A DNA stretch of 55,567 nucleotides from Welwitschia mirabilis (lineage: Eukaryota > Gnetophyta > Gnetopsida > Welwitschiales). A program made the translations under genes and the position numbers. Of the stretch, positions 23,241 through 34,847 are shown piece after piece (positions within the stretch are counted from its first letter, which is position 1; each line of letters begins with the position of its first letter). Where the stretch lies: NCBI GenBank assembly GCA_051453625.1, contig JBOZIK010000001.1, positions 291,191,585-291,247,151 on the forward strand, written 5' to 3'. The notes beneath the pieces are model-generated. The model had not been told where the DNA came from, searched no databases, and saw only the letters and a program-made list of their open reading frames with translations.

Positions 23241-24795
23241 TTCTTTATTTTCTTTATCCAAATCATGTTTGATATATCTAAATGGATAATGATGTAGAAA
23301 GTAAGTTTAATAGTATGCCATCTACCTATTTTTATGGTTTTTGTATCCTAGAAAAAAAACCTTAGAATAGATCTAATGATACATGTCTATCTTCTGAATT
23401 TTATGCATCATCTTCTACTTTCTTTAATCATGTACATAATCCTTTGCATAGTTAAATAATGATGTCCTTTAACATGTAATGATCTATTTGGATACTAATT
23501 TGCTATTATGTTAAATGCATGTTTGTCATCTACATCATGAATTTGTTTCATATACATCATGAATTTGTTTCACTTTTTCATTGACCTCCTTAGATACATT
23601 AAATATCATGAAGACCCTACTTCTATCAACTAAGGGAAGTCCCTATAACATGTGATATATTTTCATAGGGCTAATACCATTATCTTCTAAAGTATCTGTG
23701 ATCAATTTTAAATATGCTAAAGTTATTGGCTCACTACAATTTCCTTCTTTGTGATATCTTCCTTAGGATATCAATGTTTAATCTTGATTTCTTCTTTGCC
23801 TTTAAATTATACTTATTAATATACTTCATAATAACATATATCTTGGGCATAACTTGGAAGTCTATATTTTCTCTCTATGTTTGTAGAATCATTCTTTTAT
23901 GAACATGTAATCTATTATCATTTCTTCTTTGGTCATTATTTTTCTCATTAATTTTTGTCTTTATATAACCTAGAGTTTTAAGGTTGCAACTCCCATAGTT
24001 TGTTATACCTAAATGAATGAAGTATTAATATTTATTATATGAAGATTTTTTCTAAAGTAAAAGATCCATATGGTATTAATACCTATAGACTTATCTATTA
24101 TTTTATCTTCTCAAACATACTCCTAGCTTGCAAGTCATGTGTATGCAAATATTGTTCAATAAAGATGTGTAATTTTGATCTAGATTTGCATGTCTTAGAT
24201 ATTTCATTCATAGTTTACATGGATGAAGATTAATATTTTCTTGAGGATTCGATAAATTACAAAAATATTTTATCATGTCTAATTCATAATTAATAACTAA
24301 ATATATATTAAAGAAGATCATGATTTTATGTACATCATTGTACATCATTAAGTATCCTAAATTTACTAAATTTACTATTCTATGAATTTGCTATTAAATC
24401 AATATATTTCTTTAAATTTTTCACTATTATATCATTACTATAATAAAGTTATTCCATGTTTGATGCCCTTCTTATCCATAAAAATATGTATAAATGTGAA
24501 GATCTTACATGTTCCCACTTAAATATTATCTAGTAGTCGATAACATTGAATTTTTTAATGATAATAATCTATTTGAATATTTTATGATGGTTTTACATCT
24601 ACTTTAAGATAATGTATGGGTTATAAACAACATTTGATATTTTTCATCTTTTGGCTTTAGCCAGATCTTATAATTGTTCATTGGGCATTTTATCACATAG
24701 ATATGGAAAATATAAATCTATAACACTATGAGTGAACAAAAAATAGTAATAGATTATATATTCCTAATAGAATAGTGCTAAATACATGAGAAAAT
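23241..24795 (-). pseudogene. Helitron unit H6: Rep and middle domain (pseudogene)
   Basis: Landmarks on the minus strand are Rep 'HGF' near 24445, the Cys/His segment near 24140, 'KGE' near 23850, the 'LLGLPLV' equivalent near 23650-23620, and segment A near 23330. The unit contains a local 22-bp tandem duplication (TACATCATGAATTTGTTTCA at 23531-23550 and 23553-23572). No ORF survives. The upper end meets H7 in opposite orientation near 24795. Confidence 0.6.
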
Positions 24796-24799
24796 ACAA

Positions 24800-25931
24800 A
24801 ATACTTTTTTGGTATTTTAGTCACTATCTATATATAATACAATTAGATAATTCTGATCTATATTGTTTCTTTTAAATAATATGCTTAATAAATATGTTGT
24901 TGTATAGGATATTTCAAAGTATGATTTAAAGGTAAATAAGAAATCAAGATTGTAAATTAACAAGCTAATGAAGATATTATAATATAGAGACCTTAGCAAG
25001 TCAACCATTTTATCATAGAAAATATTGATGATGGATATCATAGTTGATTATCATATTAGAGATATGAAAATATGCCATACGTTATAGGGACTTCCCTTGG
25101 TTAAAATTAGCAAGGTACTTTTAACACTTAACGTATATAAAAAAATGTATGAAAAAGTGACACAAATCTATGATGTAAATGAATAACATGAATCTAATAC
25201 AATGGTGGATCAATATATAAATAGAACACTACATATGAAAGGGATGTCATTGTCTAAGTGTGTAGAATATTATGTACAACATTTGAAGAAAATAGGAGGT
25301 GATGCATGGAATCTAAAAAAGAAAATGTAACTATCAGAGTTATTCTAAGGATTTTTCTTGAGATTCAAAAAGGATGAGGATAAATGGTTAGCATACTATT
25401 GGAATCAATTTTTGATTTATGATGCATTTACAAATATCAAACATGGTTTTGGAAGAAGAGATAAATCAAAAAAGCCAAATGAATATTCATTAAACATTTA
25501 TATGGACATGATGATTTATCATATGATGAATATTTCAAATATGAAAATGAGAAATTGGACAAACATAAAGATGTAGGATTATCACAAATGAAATAAGATG
25601 AAAATAATTGTCAAATATACATCTACTAAAAGAAGTTTTACTACAAATAAGTGAGTAAGAAATACTTAATTGCATGTTCTGAATAAGATGTTTATTTGAT
25701 TCATAAACTATAAAGAAGAAGATCATGTAAAATGTATTATTTTCTTTTTTTAGATTCATAAAGTGGTATAGAATATATTAGTATAAGATAAAACAAATAA
25801 AATTAATATCATCTCTAGCCTTACTTTGAAATAAAGAAAAGTACTTCAATGTAGTTATTTCTTATTTGATGATATAACAAATCAAGGAATAAGATGTTCC
25901 AACTATTTGTTTAATAATTTAAGAAATAATA
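24800..25931 (+). pseudogene. Helitron unit H7, left part: end of Rep, middle domain, start of helicase (plus strand, pseudogene)
   Basis: This is the only unit on the plus strand and the best readable middle domain. In order: a DISKYDLKVNKKSRL stretch (family 'YIAKYxSKGEK'), a DIIVDYHIRDMKICH..LQGLPLV-like stretch at about 25032-25096, LLTLNVYKKMYEKV (25118-25160), MVDQYIN..TLHMKGMSL (about 25200-25250), then 25358-25576 with FKKDEDKWLAYYWNQFLIYD and KHGFGRRDKSKKPNEYSLN. The last stretch is also seen, broken, in the other units. An antisense ORF at 24817-25041 is a shadow. The unit is cut at 25931 by the outer Athila LTR and resumes at 51491. Confidence 0.7.
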
Positions 25932-26595
25932 GGTAATGAGGCTTAAATTATTTATTAAAAAGAATATTAATAATAAGGATTTTCCCTTTTTCTTAAAAAA
26001 ATTATAATATTAATCTTAAAGGTATTTTTATACTTTTTAGGTAATAGGGTTCTCAAATTTTTAAAAATCTTAAAACAATGTATTATGATCAAGTTTGAAG
26101 CTATTTGAAATGAGAATGATTAAGAGGTTAAAATCAAGAGGAATAAGGTAGATCATGGAAGCCCTCATTAACACATTGAGCCTGGAATATATGTATAGTC
26201 CCTTTTTTATCATCATGTCTTATCCACTTACTAATAAAATAATTTTGAATCATTTTGACATTGTATGCATAATATCAAATTACATCAGAGCTTATTAGAA
26301 CATTAATACCTTGAAATTCACATTTCAAAATCCATAATTTATTCATTACTGATCAATTTTGAGTCGAATATATTATTTTCATGTAATATTATTCAAGAGG
26401 ATTGAAATTGAGATAATATGTAATTTTAGATTTTTGGCTGCTACTAGCACAACTACCTATGATGTTGAAGCACTATTTCCTAGTGAAAATTGAATCTAGA
26501 GTGCCATGTAAATATTTAACATTTTAACTATAAATCACATGATAAAAATCATAGGTTATTTAAATTTCTTTATCTAAAACTACTCCTAGTTCATC

Positions 26596-26603
26596 TATAA
26601 ATA
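26596..26603 (+). promoter_or_regulatory. TATA box in the outer 5' LTR
   Basis: TATAAATA followed by a C-run; the 3' LTR has TATAAAT at 48612-48618 in the same sequence context, so the motif is conserved between the LTRs. Confidence 0.5.
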
Positions 26604-27825
26604 CCCCCCTTTAATGCCAAACGAAGATCATGCTATGTGATGCCAATATCATTATAAAATAATTTCATATTGAATATAATTTCATGCTCTCAAATTTATT
26701 TCGAGCTCTTTTCAACAATTAAAAGAGTTTCTAAATCCATTCTATCTCTCATTTATTCACTTTCAAGTTGACTTTCTCTATATATTATTTTTGAAATCCT
26801 TTTCTATTCTTTACTCTCATTCATTGCTATTACATTTATCCATTTTTAGCCTCCTATAGACTCATACAACCCATTATCCATTACACTTTCTCTTATCTGT
26901 AGCCATTCAGGGGAAATTTCAAGGATGATGAAGTGCACATAAATGGGTAATATGGAAGAAGGAGAAGACATTATATCTTATAAGAATTTGAAGTAAAGAC
27001 TAATGCAAAGAACTATTATTGCATCTAGAATTAATAAATTTTATTTTCCTTTATGTTTGATTTATGCATTTCTATTATGTATTTCTTTTAATTTAATTAG
27101 GATTCTTATAGTATGTTGCATTATAGTGCTAGTGAAATTGTAGAACATTTAGTATCTATCATAGCATTATCTGATTTTCATGATTAAGTTGCTTTATGTT
27201 AAAAAAAGCATGTTTTCTATTTATATTCTCTTTCGTTTCTTCCATTCTTCTCATTTTTTAGTACATTTTCTTACGAGTCCATCTTTCTTTTAAAGTAATG
27301 GATGATGAATTTATCTTTTCTTCTTTTTAATATAATAGATGTGATATGTACATATGTTATTTTATTATTAATAAAATTGAAATCATTTATTTTTATATTA
27401 ATACTTCTCTTTCTTTTCTCCTTTTCTTAATTAAAATAGAATTAGTAAATTTTAGTGCTTGTTTTGATCATATGTCTTTTTATATAACTTTAAGTGATCT
27501 AAATGTTTTAGTGGAGTTCTATTTAAATTTAAGAAATTTCATGCCCTTTGAATGCAAACCCTAATTTACCCTCCAAAACTCCATTTTTGATCATTTATGG
27601 TTAAGTTGCAGTTTTACATAAAAAATTTTCTAAGCTGTGAGATTGTAAATTTTCCCATTTTTTACTTTAGTTTTTTGTTAATATTGATATATTTTTATAA
27701 AATTAATATCTAATCTCATAGTAATTTTTGAGTTCTTTTAGAATATGAAATCTATTCTTTCTCAAATCTTATATTAAAGTTGACTATAATTTTTGTAGAC
27801 TTTTCTTAAGATTCTATTTCTTATT

Positions 27826-28097
27826 AGTTTAAATTGATTTTTTTATATCGTGAATATTTGGCCACAGAAAGCTATTTTAGGTCATATTTTAAGTGCCTTA
27901 AAACTTTTNNNNNNNNNNNNNNNNNNNNNNNNNNNNNNNNNNNNNNNNNNNNNNNNNNNNNNNNNNNNNNNNNNNNNNNNNNNNNNNNNNNNNNNNNNNN
28001 NNNNNNNNATTAGTTTCAATTGATTTTTTTTATATCATGAATATTTGGCCACAGAGAGCTATTTTAGGGAATATTTTAAGTGCCTTAAAACTTTTGA
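27826..28097. repeat. Direct duplication flanking a 100-N gap in the 5' LTR
   Basis: About 83 bp ending in AAACTTTT before the gap (27826-27908) is repeated directly after it (28009-28095) with four or five substitutions. The 3' LTR carries the block once (about 50475-50560), so the duplication is not an ancestral LTR feature. Confidence 0.75.
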
Positions 28098-28999
28098 AAA
28101 GTCCCAAATTCCTTTTTTAAGTTTTTTATTCATGTATCCTCTCTCTTCCTTCTCTTTCTTTTCTTTTTCTAGTAAAAATATCATGAAATTAACTAAGTTT
28201 TACTTTGATTGCATAAAATTCATATGTTGGTTTTTATCAATTGTTTATTAATTCATAACATGACTTATATCACTTTTATAACTTATTACATGCTTAATCA
28301 AGAGTTATCATTCAAGTAACATGTATCTATATATAATGAAAATATTATTAAAGTCAATTTATTTTCTATGTTAGTTTGAAGAATTATGTTTTCAAATTAC
28401 TATCTTTTGATTTTAAGTTGTTGTATTATTAGTGTATAATGGAATAAGATGTTTGAATGTCTCATATGCATCCATTTTAGGTTATCTTAAGGAGTGATTT
28501 TTTTAAGTAAATACTTTGTTTGCATAACTATGTCTTAATACAGAATGAGTGATTTGACTATCTTAATTTCTTATTTGACTTATAAATGATCTTTAAAATG
28601 ATAGTGAATGTTTATAATATATTATTTATTTCTTATTTTAAATCTTATAAAATTTGCGTTTTACACATGTAGTTCTTAAAATGAATTATATGTCATGTGT
28701 TGTAATTACTTATATATCCCTTAAAGACAATTATTTTATCATGTAAAGTGAAAGTTTGATAAATGGATATAATATATTTTTGAAAAATTATATGCAAAAT
28801 TTTTGATAGTTTATACTAGTATGCTTTCACTATATATGCAAGTTAACCTAGGAGATTTAGTTATGCTTTATTATGAAGTATTTACACTTTATTTCCTTTA
28901 CTTCATTTAAAGTATTATGTTAAGTACACAAATATTTTTGCAAAGACTCAGAGTATGATATTTTTATTTTAAAATTTCAGTTTTTTCCTCATTTAAAAT

Positions 29000-29017
29000 T
29001 GATACCATTGTGTGGAA
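29000..29017 (+). other. Primer binding site, tRNA-Asp type (degraded)
   Basis: TGATACCATTGTGTGGAA compares with the Athila-type site TGGCGCCGTTGCCGGGGA (complementary to the tRNA-Asp 3' end): ten positions are identical, six are C-to-T or G-to-A changes and two are other changes. It lies directly after the LTR end as required for minus-strand priming. Confidence 0.65.
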
Positions 29018-29479
29018 TGATTGTAATTATTACTCATATTTCTAAATGAACATACACTTATGAAATTTTCTTTATTTCTAGATGCTTTTTATATTACATA
29101 TACATCTACGAGCTTGTAAGCATCACATTACTACAATAAGTCTTCTAGGTATACATGTTTCAACTTTTATTATTTTTGTGTATCTCTCTTTATATTATTT
29201 TTCACACTATGAATTTATGAGTAGAATTTTGCATTTTTACTTAAAAACATTTAGAAAGATTGCATAGTTCTTAGCCTACATTGCCAATCAACCATTTTTA
29301 CTATTATTAATACCACCTCAAGATTTTAGCCACCTTGCTAAAACCTTATAATTTTTTTACTTTCCAAATGAATATCCAAGATAGGAATTCTTAAAATATT
29401 AATCCTTAACCTACTATTGGATAATTTTTAAATATTAAAAAAATCAATTCTTTTATTCATTTTAGCTCAAATCTTGAAA

Positions 29480-31000
29480 TTTTTATAAAAAATCTTAAGA
29501 ATTTACCTAATTTTCATGGTTTAGATCATGATGATCCTTATGAGTTCCTTGAAGGATTTGATTTAGTTTATATAATTATGCCTCAAGCTCATTTAAATGC
29601 ATCTAAGTTAGCCATTCTTCTTCTTTTTTTAAAGGATAAGGCTATACATTAGCATAGGCTTCTTTATAATAATGAGTATTTTTCAAATATTATAAGGTTT
29701 AAATAAGCTTTTATTAAGAAATTCATTTCTACAACTTGTATTAGTTAGATGAAAAACTTATTAGTGCTTCAAGCAATCTTATAATGAATCTTATTTTGAA
29801 GATTTTAAGAATTTTAGAGATCTTCTTATTAAAAATCCCAATCNNNNNNNNNNNNNNNNNNNNNNNNNNNNNNNNNNNNNNNNNNNNNNNNNNNNNNNNN
29901 NNNNNNNNNNNNNNNNNNNNNNNNNNNNNNNNNNNNNNNNNNNNNNNNNNNNNNNNNNNNNNNNNNNNNNNNNNNNNNNNNNNNNNNNNNNNNNNNNNNN
30001 NNNNNNNNNNNNNNNNNNNNNNNNNNNGAAAAGCAAGATTATCTTGAAAGATGTTATACATAAAGATAAATGAAATGATGAATTAGTGAAGAAAATGAAA
30101 ATTCTATATAATTAACTAGAAATTTGAAATTAAAATAACAAAATTTTGAGAAAAATCTAACTTAATCTTCTTCAAGTTCATTTTTTGTAAGTTGTATCAA
30201 CTAGAGGGTTATTTATTAAACTGTGTTAAGATTTTATGCTAGCTTAAAATGCTTCGCATCAACATCATTTTTATAAATATCATATCTTTAACAAAAATTT
30301 TAATTCTCTTTTACTATTTAATAGATATCCCAATTCTCATTTAAATAATATTTCTTAAAATCTTAATGCTTTTTATCCTTACAATAACCAATCTTATTTA
30401 TCTCTTTAAACTTTTTAAAATAATTAATTAGATGAAATAATGAATTTTTTGGTGAATAAAATAGGACAAATAAAATAAAGTATTAATTTTATAGTCCAAT
30501 AATAAAATAATGGGGAAAGCCATCCTATTTTATCATCTCAATTTACTTGTAGTCCAAAATCACCTAATGTGCTGGAAGAGCACATTGATACAAATGTCAT
30601 TATGTCAATAAGTTATAAAGTTACCTTATGTCCTAATGGTAAAGATAAAGAAGATGATAATTTAGAGAAATTAATATAAAATATCAAATTTTTATTTAAA
30701 AAGTTTCAAAACAAAAAGTTAAATGATTTCATTCCTTTTCTTAGTTGTCTTAAAATCTAATAAAACTAGTAATTACGAGTATATTCATAAAATATTAGAA
30801 GAAGTTAATAGTAATCTTTCCCTTCTTGAGGTAGTTAAGAAAATATTATTATCTAATGTAAAATTTCTTAATATCTTTTCATTTATAAAAGAAAAATTCA
30901 AACATCTAAAGAAATATTTAATCTTACTACCTTTACTATATGCCTATTATAATCTCAAATTTCAATGTAAAAAGGTAATCTTAGATCTCCTACCATTACC
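29480..31000 (+). pseudogene. gag of the outer Athila-type element (pseudogene)
   Basis: The reading starts with a DDPYEFLEGFDLVY stretch (29518-29575; family 'EDPxxHLxxFxxxC'), then LLLFLKDKA (family 'LFxFSLxxxAxxWL') and FIKKFISTTCIS (family 'FLxxFFPxxxT'), then ESYFEDFKNFRDLLIKNPNH-like text up to a 184-N gap at 29844-30027. After the gap come a broken zinc-knuckle region (about 30185-30250), the 'NPYSNxYNPGW'-type block (about 30290-30340), and an open stretch 30723-31022 whose NYEYIHKILEEVNSNLSLLE and FSFIKEKFKHLKK match the linker before the protease ('FLevxxxLxiNIPfxeal..yxKFLKdil'). Gag would form virus-like particles. Stops are mostly former Gln or Trp codons. Confidence 0.75.
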
Positions 31001-31330
31001 ATTACTATTGGTGGTCATATAATTGAAAAAGCCTTGGTATATTTAAGAGCTAGAGTTAATCTTATGCGTAAACCTATTTTTAAAGCCTAAAGTTTCAATT
31101 GTGTAGATCGTATTCATGTAATTATTTCCATTGCTAATGAAACCTTAGTAAAATCTTTTGAGATCTTAAAAGATACTTTAATTTAAATAGATAAAGTGAG
31201 TTAACTTATAGATTTTATAATTCTTAAAGTTAATATGGATTCAAGTTGTTATCCCATCATTCTTGGTAATCTTGACTTACAAGCAATAATGTAGAAATAA
31301 ATTGTAGATCAAGTGCATTGAAAAGAATTT
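31001..31330 (+). pseudogene. Aspartic protease remnant of the outer element
   Basis: KALVYLRARVNLM (31028-31066) corresponds to the family active-site block 'KALcDLGASiNLMP': the catalytic Asp has become Tyr and Gly has become Arg. Downstream, ILKDTLI*IDKVS (family 'iLEDVLVKVD') and SSCYPIILGNLDLQA (family 'vPIILGRPFLAT', about 31245-31285) keep order and spacing. The enzyme cannot be active. Confidence 0.75.
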
Positions 31331-31629
31331 TGGTAAAATTTACAGTACTTGAATATTATTTATAATTCAAAGAAAAGGGCTATGGATTTAAATGAGTATT
31401 TACCTTTTCTTGAAGTTCATCCTATAAGTAATGGTTTTTTTAAATTTTAAATAATATGCGATGTTTTTATTCTCAATATAAATTGCTTATCACATCTTAT
31501 TTAAAGCTAAATGAAATTGATAGTCCTACTAGATGCACTTATTTTGAAAATTTTAATTATGATTTTGATGAAATGAAAATGAATCTCTTTTAATGATGTC
31601 TATTATACTAATAATGTTATTAATGATGA

Positions 31630-32450
31630 TTTAAAACCACTACCTGTTCATTTAAAGTATATGTTTTTAGGTAGTAATCAGTCTAAACCTATTATCCGTA
31701 GTTGGCATCTTACTTCCTTTTAAGAAAAATAACTTACCAACTTATTACTTGAAAACTCTCAAGCCTTTAGTTGATCTTATCATGATCTGATTAGTTTTTA
31801 TTCTCCCATTTCTTCACATCATAATTTTTTTAGAACCTGATATAAAAATTATTCATCAATCTTAATGTAGTATGAATCTAGATCTTAGTGATATTATTAA
31901 AGAAGAAATCATAAAAACTTAATAAGATCACATTACTTACCCCATTACAGATAGTAAATGGATAAGTGCTTTGCATGTTGTCTCAAAGAATAATGGTAAA
32001 TGAAGAATCTATATGGATTTTTATTCTCTTAATTCTTATATCAAAAACATAGTTTTCCTATTTCTTTCATATATAAAATTCTTGATAAATTTCATTATTA
32101 ATGTTTTCTAGATAAATATAATAGTTATAATCAAATTTATATAGCTATAAAATATTAAGAAAAAACCACTTTTACTTGCTTCTTTGGAATCATTACCTTC
32201 CATCATATGCCCTTTGATCTATGTAATTCTCTTACAACCTTTTAAAGGTGTATGATTAGTTTTTTTCCTAAATTCTAAGATGAAATTTTAGAAATATTTA
32301 TGGGTTATTTCTATATTTATAATGATTCGTTTACTTAAATAATTTACCATCTTATGTTAATCTCAAATCATTGTATTGATCATAATCTTAAATTTAATTA
32401 GAAGAAAAGTAATTTCAGGGTTACTAAAGGCATTGTTCTTAAGCATTTTT
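31630..32450 (+). pseudogene. Reverse transcriptase of the outer element (pseudogene)
   Basis: The N-terminal linker LPVHLKYMFLGSNQSKPII (family 'LPxxLkYaFLG', 31646-31702) is followed, across frame shifts, by ITYPITDSKWISALHVVSKN (31932-31991; family 'IiYPISDSkWVSPVhVVPKK'), RIYMDFYSLN (family 'RVCIDYRKLN', 32005-32034), EKTTFTCFFGIITFHHMPF (about 32160-32215; family 'EKTTFTCPYGTFAYRRMPFGL'), TTFQRCM (about 32238-32256), and IFMGYFYIYNDSF (about 32293-32331; family 'VFMDDFSVFGxSF'). The two catalytic aspartates of the FMDD motif have become Gly-Tyr. The lineage call Athila/Tat rests on these blocks and on the primer site. Confidence 0.85.
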
Positions 32451-33070
32451 TTTTAAGGAAGGAATAGAAGTAGATCTTAGTAAGATTAATATCATTAGTT
32501 TTTATTTTTCTAATTTAACCTGTATCAAAGATGTAATAATTTTCTTAGTATATGCTAGTTTCTATTAGAATTTCATTTCATCTTTTAGTTTTGTTAGTAA
32601 ACCTTTTACTAAATTTATTCTTAAGAATACATTTTTCTAATGTGAACTTGATTTTTTAAAGAATATTTATTCTCTTCACTTATTATTAAAGCTCCTAACT
32701 AGTGTTTTCCTTTTGAGGTAATGGCTAATGGAAGTGATTTTACAAGAAGTACTATTTTAGGTCAAACTATTGAATATAAATCCTTTATCACTTCTTATGC
32801 CAGTAAGACCTTACATGATGTGAAACTTAGTTATTCCACTATAAAAGGGAGATGTAAGGAGTTATCTTTTCTCTTGAAAATTTTTACTACTATCTTATTG
32901 ATTATCCCATAATTAAATTTATTGATCATGTTATTTTAGAATACATTCTTAATAAGCCTTTAAATAATAATTTGATATTACTATTAAAGATAAAGCTAAA
33001 AAGGCAAATCCTATTATTAATCATATATCTTATCTTTTCTTGCCTAAAATTCATTTGAATTTAATATGAT
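32451..33070 (+). pseudogene. RNase H region of the outer element (pseudogene)
   Basis: GIEVDLSKINIIS (32459-32500; family 'GIEVDkAKIdvI') and IIFLVYASFYQNFI (family 'SFLGHAGFYRRFI') precede 32721-32912, an open stretch reading STILGQTIEYKSFITSYASK and LHDVKLSYSTIKGRCKELSF, which matches the Ty3/gypsy RNase H block 'AVLGQ..xxxxxxIyYASkTLndAqxNYsTTEKElLAvvFA'. Then IDHVILEYILNKP (family 'TDHaALkYLLxKxDAKP', about 32918-32955; the catalytic Asp of the 'YTDH' motif is kept). Its job would be removing the RNA strand during reverse transcription. Confidence 0.85.
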
Positions 33071-33179
33071 TTTTTCTAATGAATTTTTGTTTTATATCAA
33101 TGTTTTATCTTAGTAAACTGATATTGAAAACTTTAAATCCTATGGTAAACTGTCTAAAAATCTGTCTTATTATGAGCAA

Positions 33180-33332
33180 AAAAGTAAAAAACAAAATTAT
33201 TTCTTAACACCCTAAATTGTTATGAAAACAACTGCTTTTATTTAAATATTATATTAACCAAGTCTTTCAGAGGTGTAAACTTGAGAATGAAATGATTAGT
33301 ATGTTAGAGTTTTGTCATAATGGCATGGGTGG
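33180..33332 (+). pseudogene. Integrase zinc-finger start of the outer element, cut by the inner element
   Basis: MISMLEFCHNGMGG (33291-33332) matches the start of the HHCC zinc-binding domain in Athila-type integrases ('iL.fCHxgxcGGHfg..rT..KVL'). The sequence breaks off right after the Gly-Gly, where TGTGATAACA begins, and integrase resumes beyond 43780. This pins the inner insertion to the codon. Confidence 0.8.
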
Positions 33333-34573
33333 TGTGATAACACATAAAAATTAACATTTACACTAAGATATCTAGGACATGTTAGCATGCTTACTTCATC
33401 ATTATAATTTTTTTTGCATCTTTTATACTTAAAAGCTATTGAAACTTAGTTTTATTAATAATTTACATTAACACTATCATTTTGCAGAATACTAGTATGA
33501 TTTAGTGCATGATGGTAGAAGATGGAAGTTTACTAACCAACTTAGGTAATGGTGCTAGTTTTAGGAGTAGTGACACTAGTTACTATGTATAGAATGGGTT
33601 AATACTTATATTCTTCTATCTCTAGGTTATAAGTAATTCATCTAGAGCACTTACCAAGTCATTTAATAAATAAATAATATTTTCTAAGAGAAACCCCTAA
33701 ATTTGGCCCCACGACTAAAGAATGACCTCATTGCACTTTGGAAACTTTAAAGAGTGATCTTGTTAGTCCTTAAAAATCCTAATTCATAACTCTAATTTGG
33801 ATTATACATAGCCTATTTTAATTTAATTGAAGGGTTGTTGATTATCATATCATACAAGGAAATTATTGAAGCTTTAGTCATGAGTTACTTCTAATTCTCC
33901 CATTAGGTATGGACTAGATTTTAAGCTACCATGATGCTTCTTAAATTAGCATGAGTTCTTTTCATTAATTATATGCTTTTACTAATTTAATAATAAAGTA
34001 TTACACATTCTTTATTTACTTCATTACTTTGATATTAAGGAAAGATTACTTCATACTTATTATGCTTAGAATTAGCTAAGGCATAATTAGTACTTTAAGA
34101 TTTCATGTGTGATTCTTCTTTGCACTTTACTTTTGTAACTTGAATATTTTTTTGATAGATTTTGTGAAAATTATACTTTTCATGCTTATGATGTTCTTTC
34201 TATAAATACTAGAATGGCTTAGAGATACCACCCTTATGTCTACAATGAATGAGATTATGTTACCATGCTTGAGCTAAACTCTTAGAGTAAAGCTATATGA
34301 ATTTAACTAAAGGATTTTGCCTTTAAATTCATTATTCTAACTTTGAAGCTATGTTCCAATCCTAGTTTTCTTATAAATTTTTACTCACTTATACTAATTT
34401 TTATTGTGCTTTCTTTATTGATAGTTCACCACATTTATTCTTGTGGAAGAACAACACTAGAACTATACTACAAGTACAAGTCCTAGTTTTATTCATAAAA
34501 GTTGGATTTGATCATGCAAGATTTGTATCCCTATGGTAATATTACATATTACCATACATTATTAATAGATACA
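33333..34573 (+). mobile_element. 5' LTR of the inner (nested) Athila-type element
   Basis: It starts TGTGATAACACATAAAAATT and aligns to 42280-43779 throughout, e.g. the GTGGAAGAACAACACTAG-type block near 34445 and 43398. The 3' boundary is uncertain by several bases (LTR-like similarity runs to AATAGATA). The length is about 1.24 kb. No obvious TATA box survives here (TATACATAG at 33804), although the other copy has TATAAATAG. Divergence from its partner is substantial, mostly transitions. Confidence 0.75.
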
Positions 34574-34847
34574 AGTGTAGTAAATTCACTATGAACAACT
34601 TTTTTGATGTTATTACTAGGGATAGTGACATGGCAGCTATAGTGGAGCATGCACAAAATTTAAAATTTATAGTCTTGTACACATTTTTAAATAATTTTAT
34701 TTTTACTCTTTCCTTTTTNNNNNNNNNNNNNNNNNNNNNNNNNNNNNNNNNNNNNNNNNNNNNNNNNNNNNNNNNNNNNNNNNNNNNNNNNNNNNNNNNN
34801 NNNNNNNNNNNNNNNNNNCTTTTTTTATTTTATCTTTTCTCTTATAT

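Larger units (their letters stand above)
25932..28999 (+). mobile_element. 5' LTR of the outer Athila/Tat-type Ty3/gypsy element
   Basis: It aligns along its whole length with 47971-51490, which defines the ends: the start reads GGTAATGAGGC (TGTAATGTAGCC in the 3' LTR), and the end lies just before the primer binding site at 29000. The length of about 3.07 kb includes a 100-N gap (27909-28008) and a duplicated contig end. A TATA box (TATAAATA, 26596-26603) sits about 670 bp in, at the equivalent position of the other LTR. Very long LTRs are usual in Athila/Tat elements. Short ORFs inside (27346, 28045, 29082) are chance. The LTRs differ at many sites, so the insertion is old. Confidence 0.8.

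Noticed and set aside
11866-24795. The regularly spaced repeats as a CRISPR-like or satellite array
   Set aside because: The units are about 2.7 kb or more, diverged, and carry Helitron Rep motifs; there are no short repeats with unique spacers.
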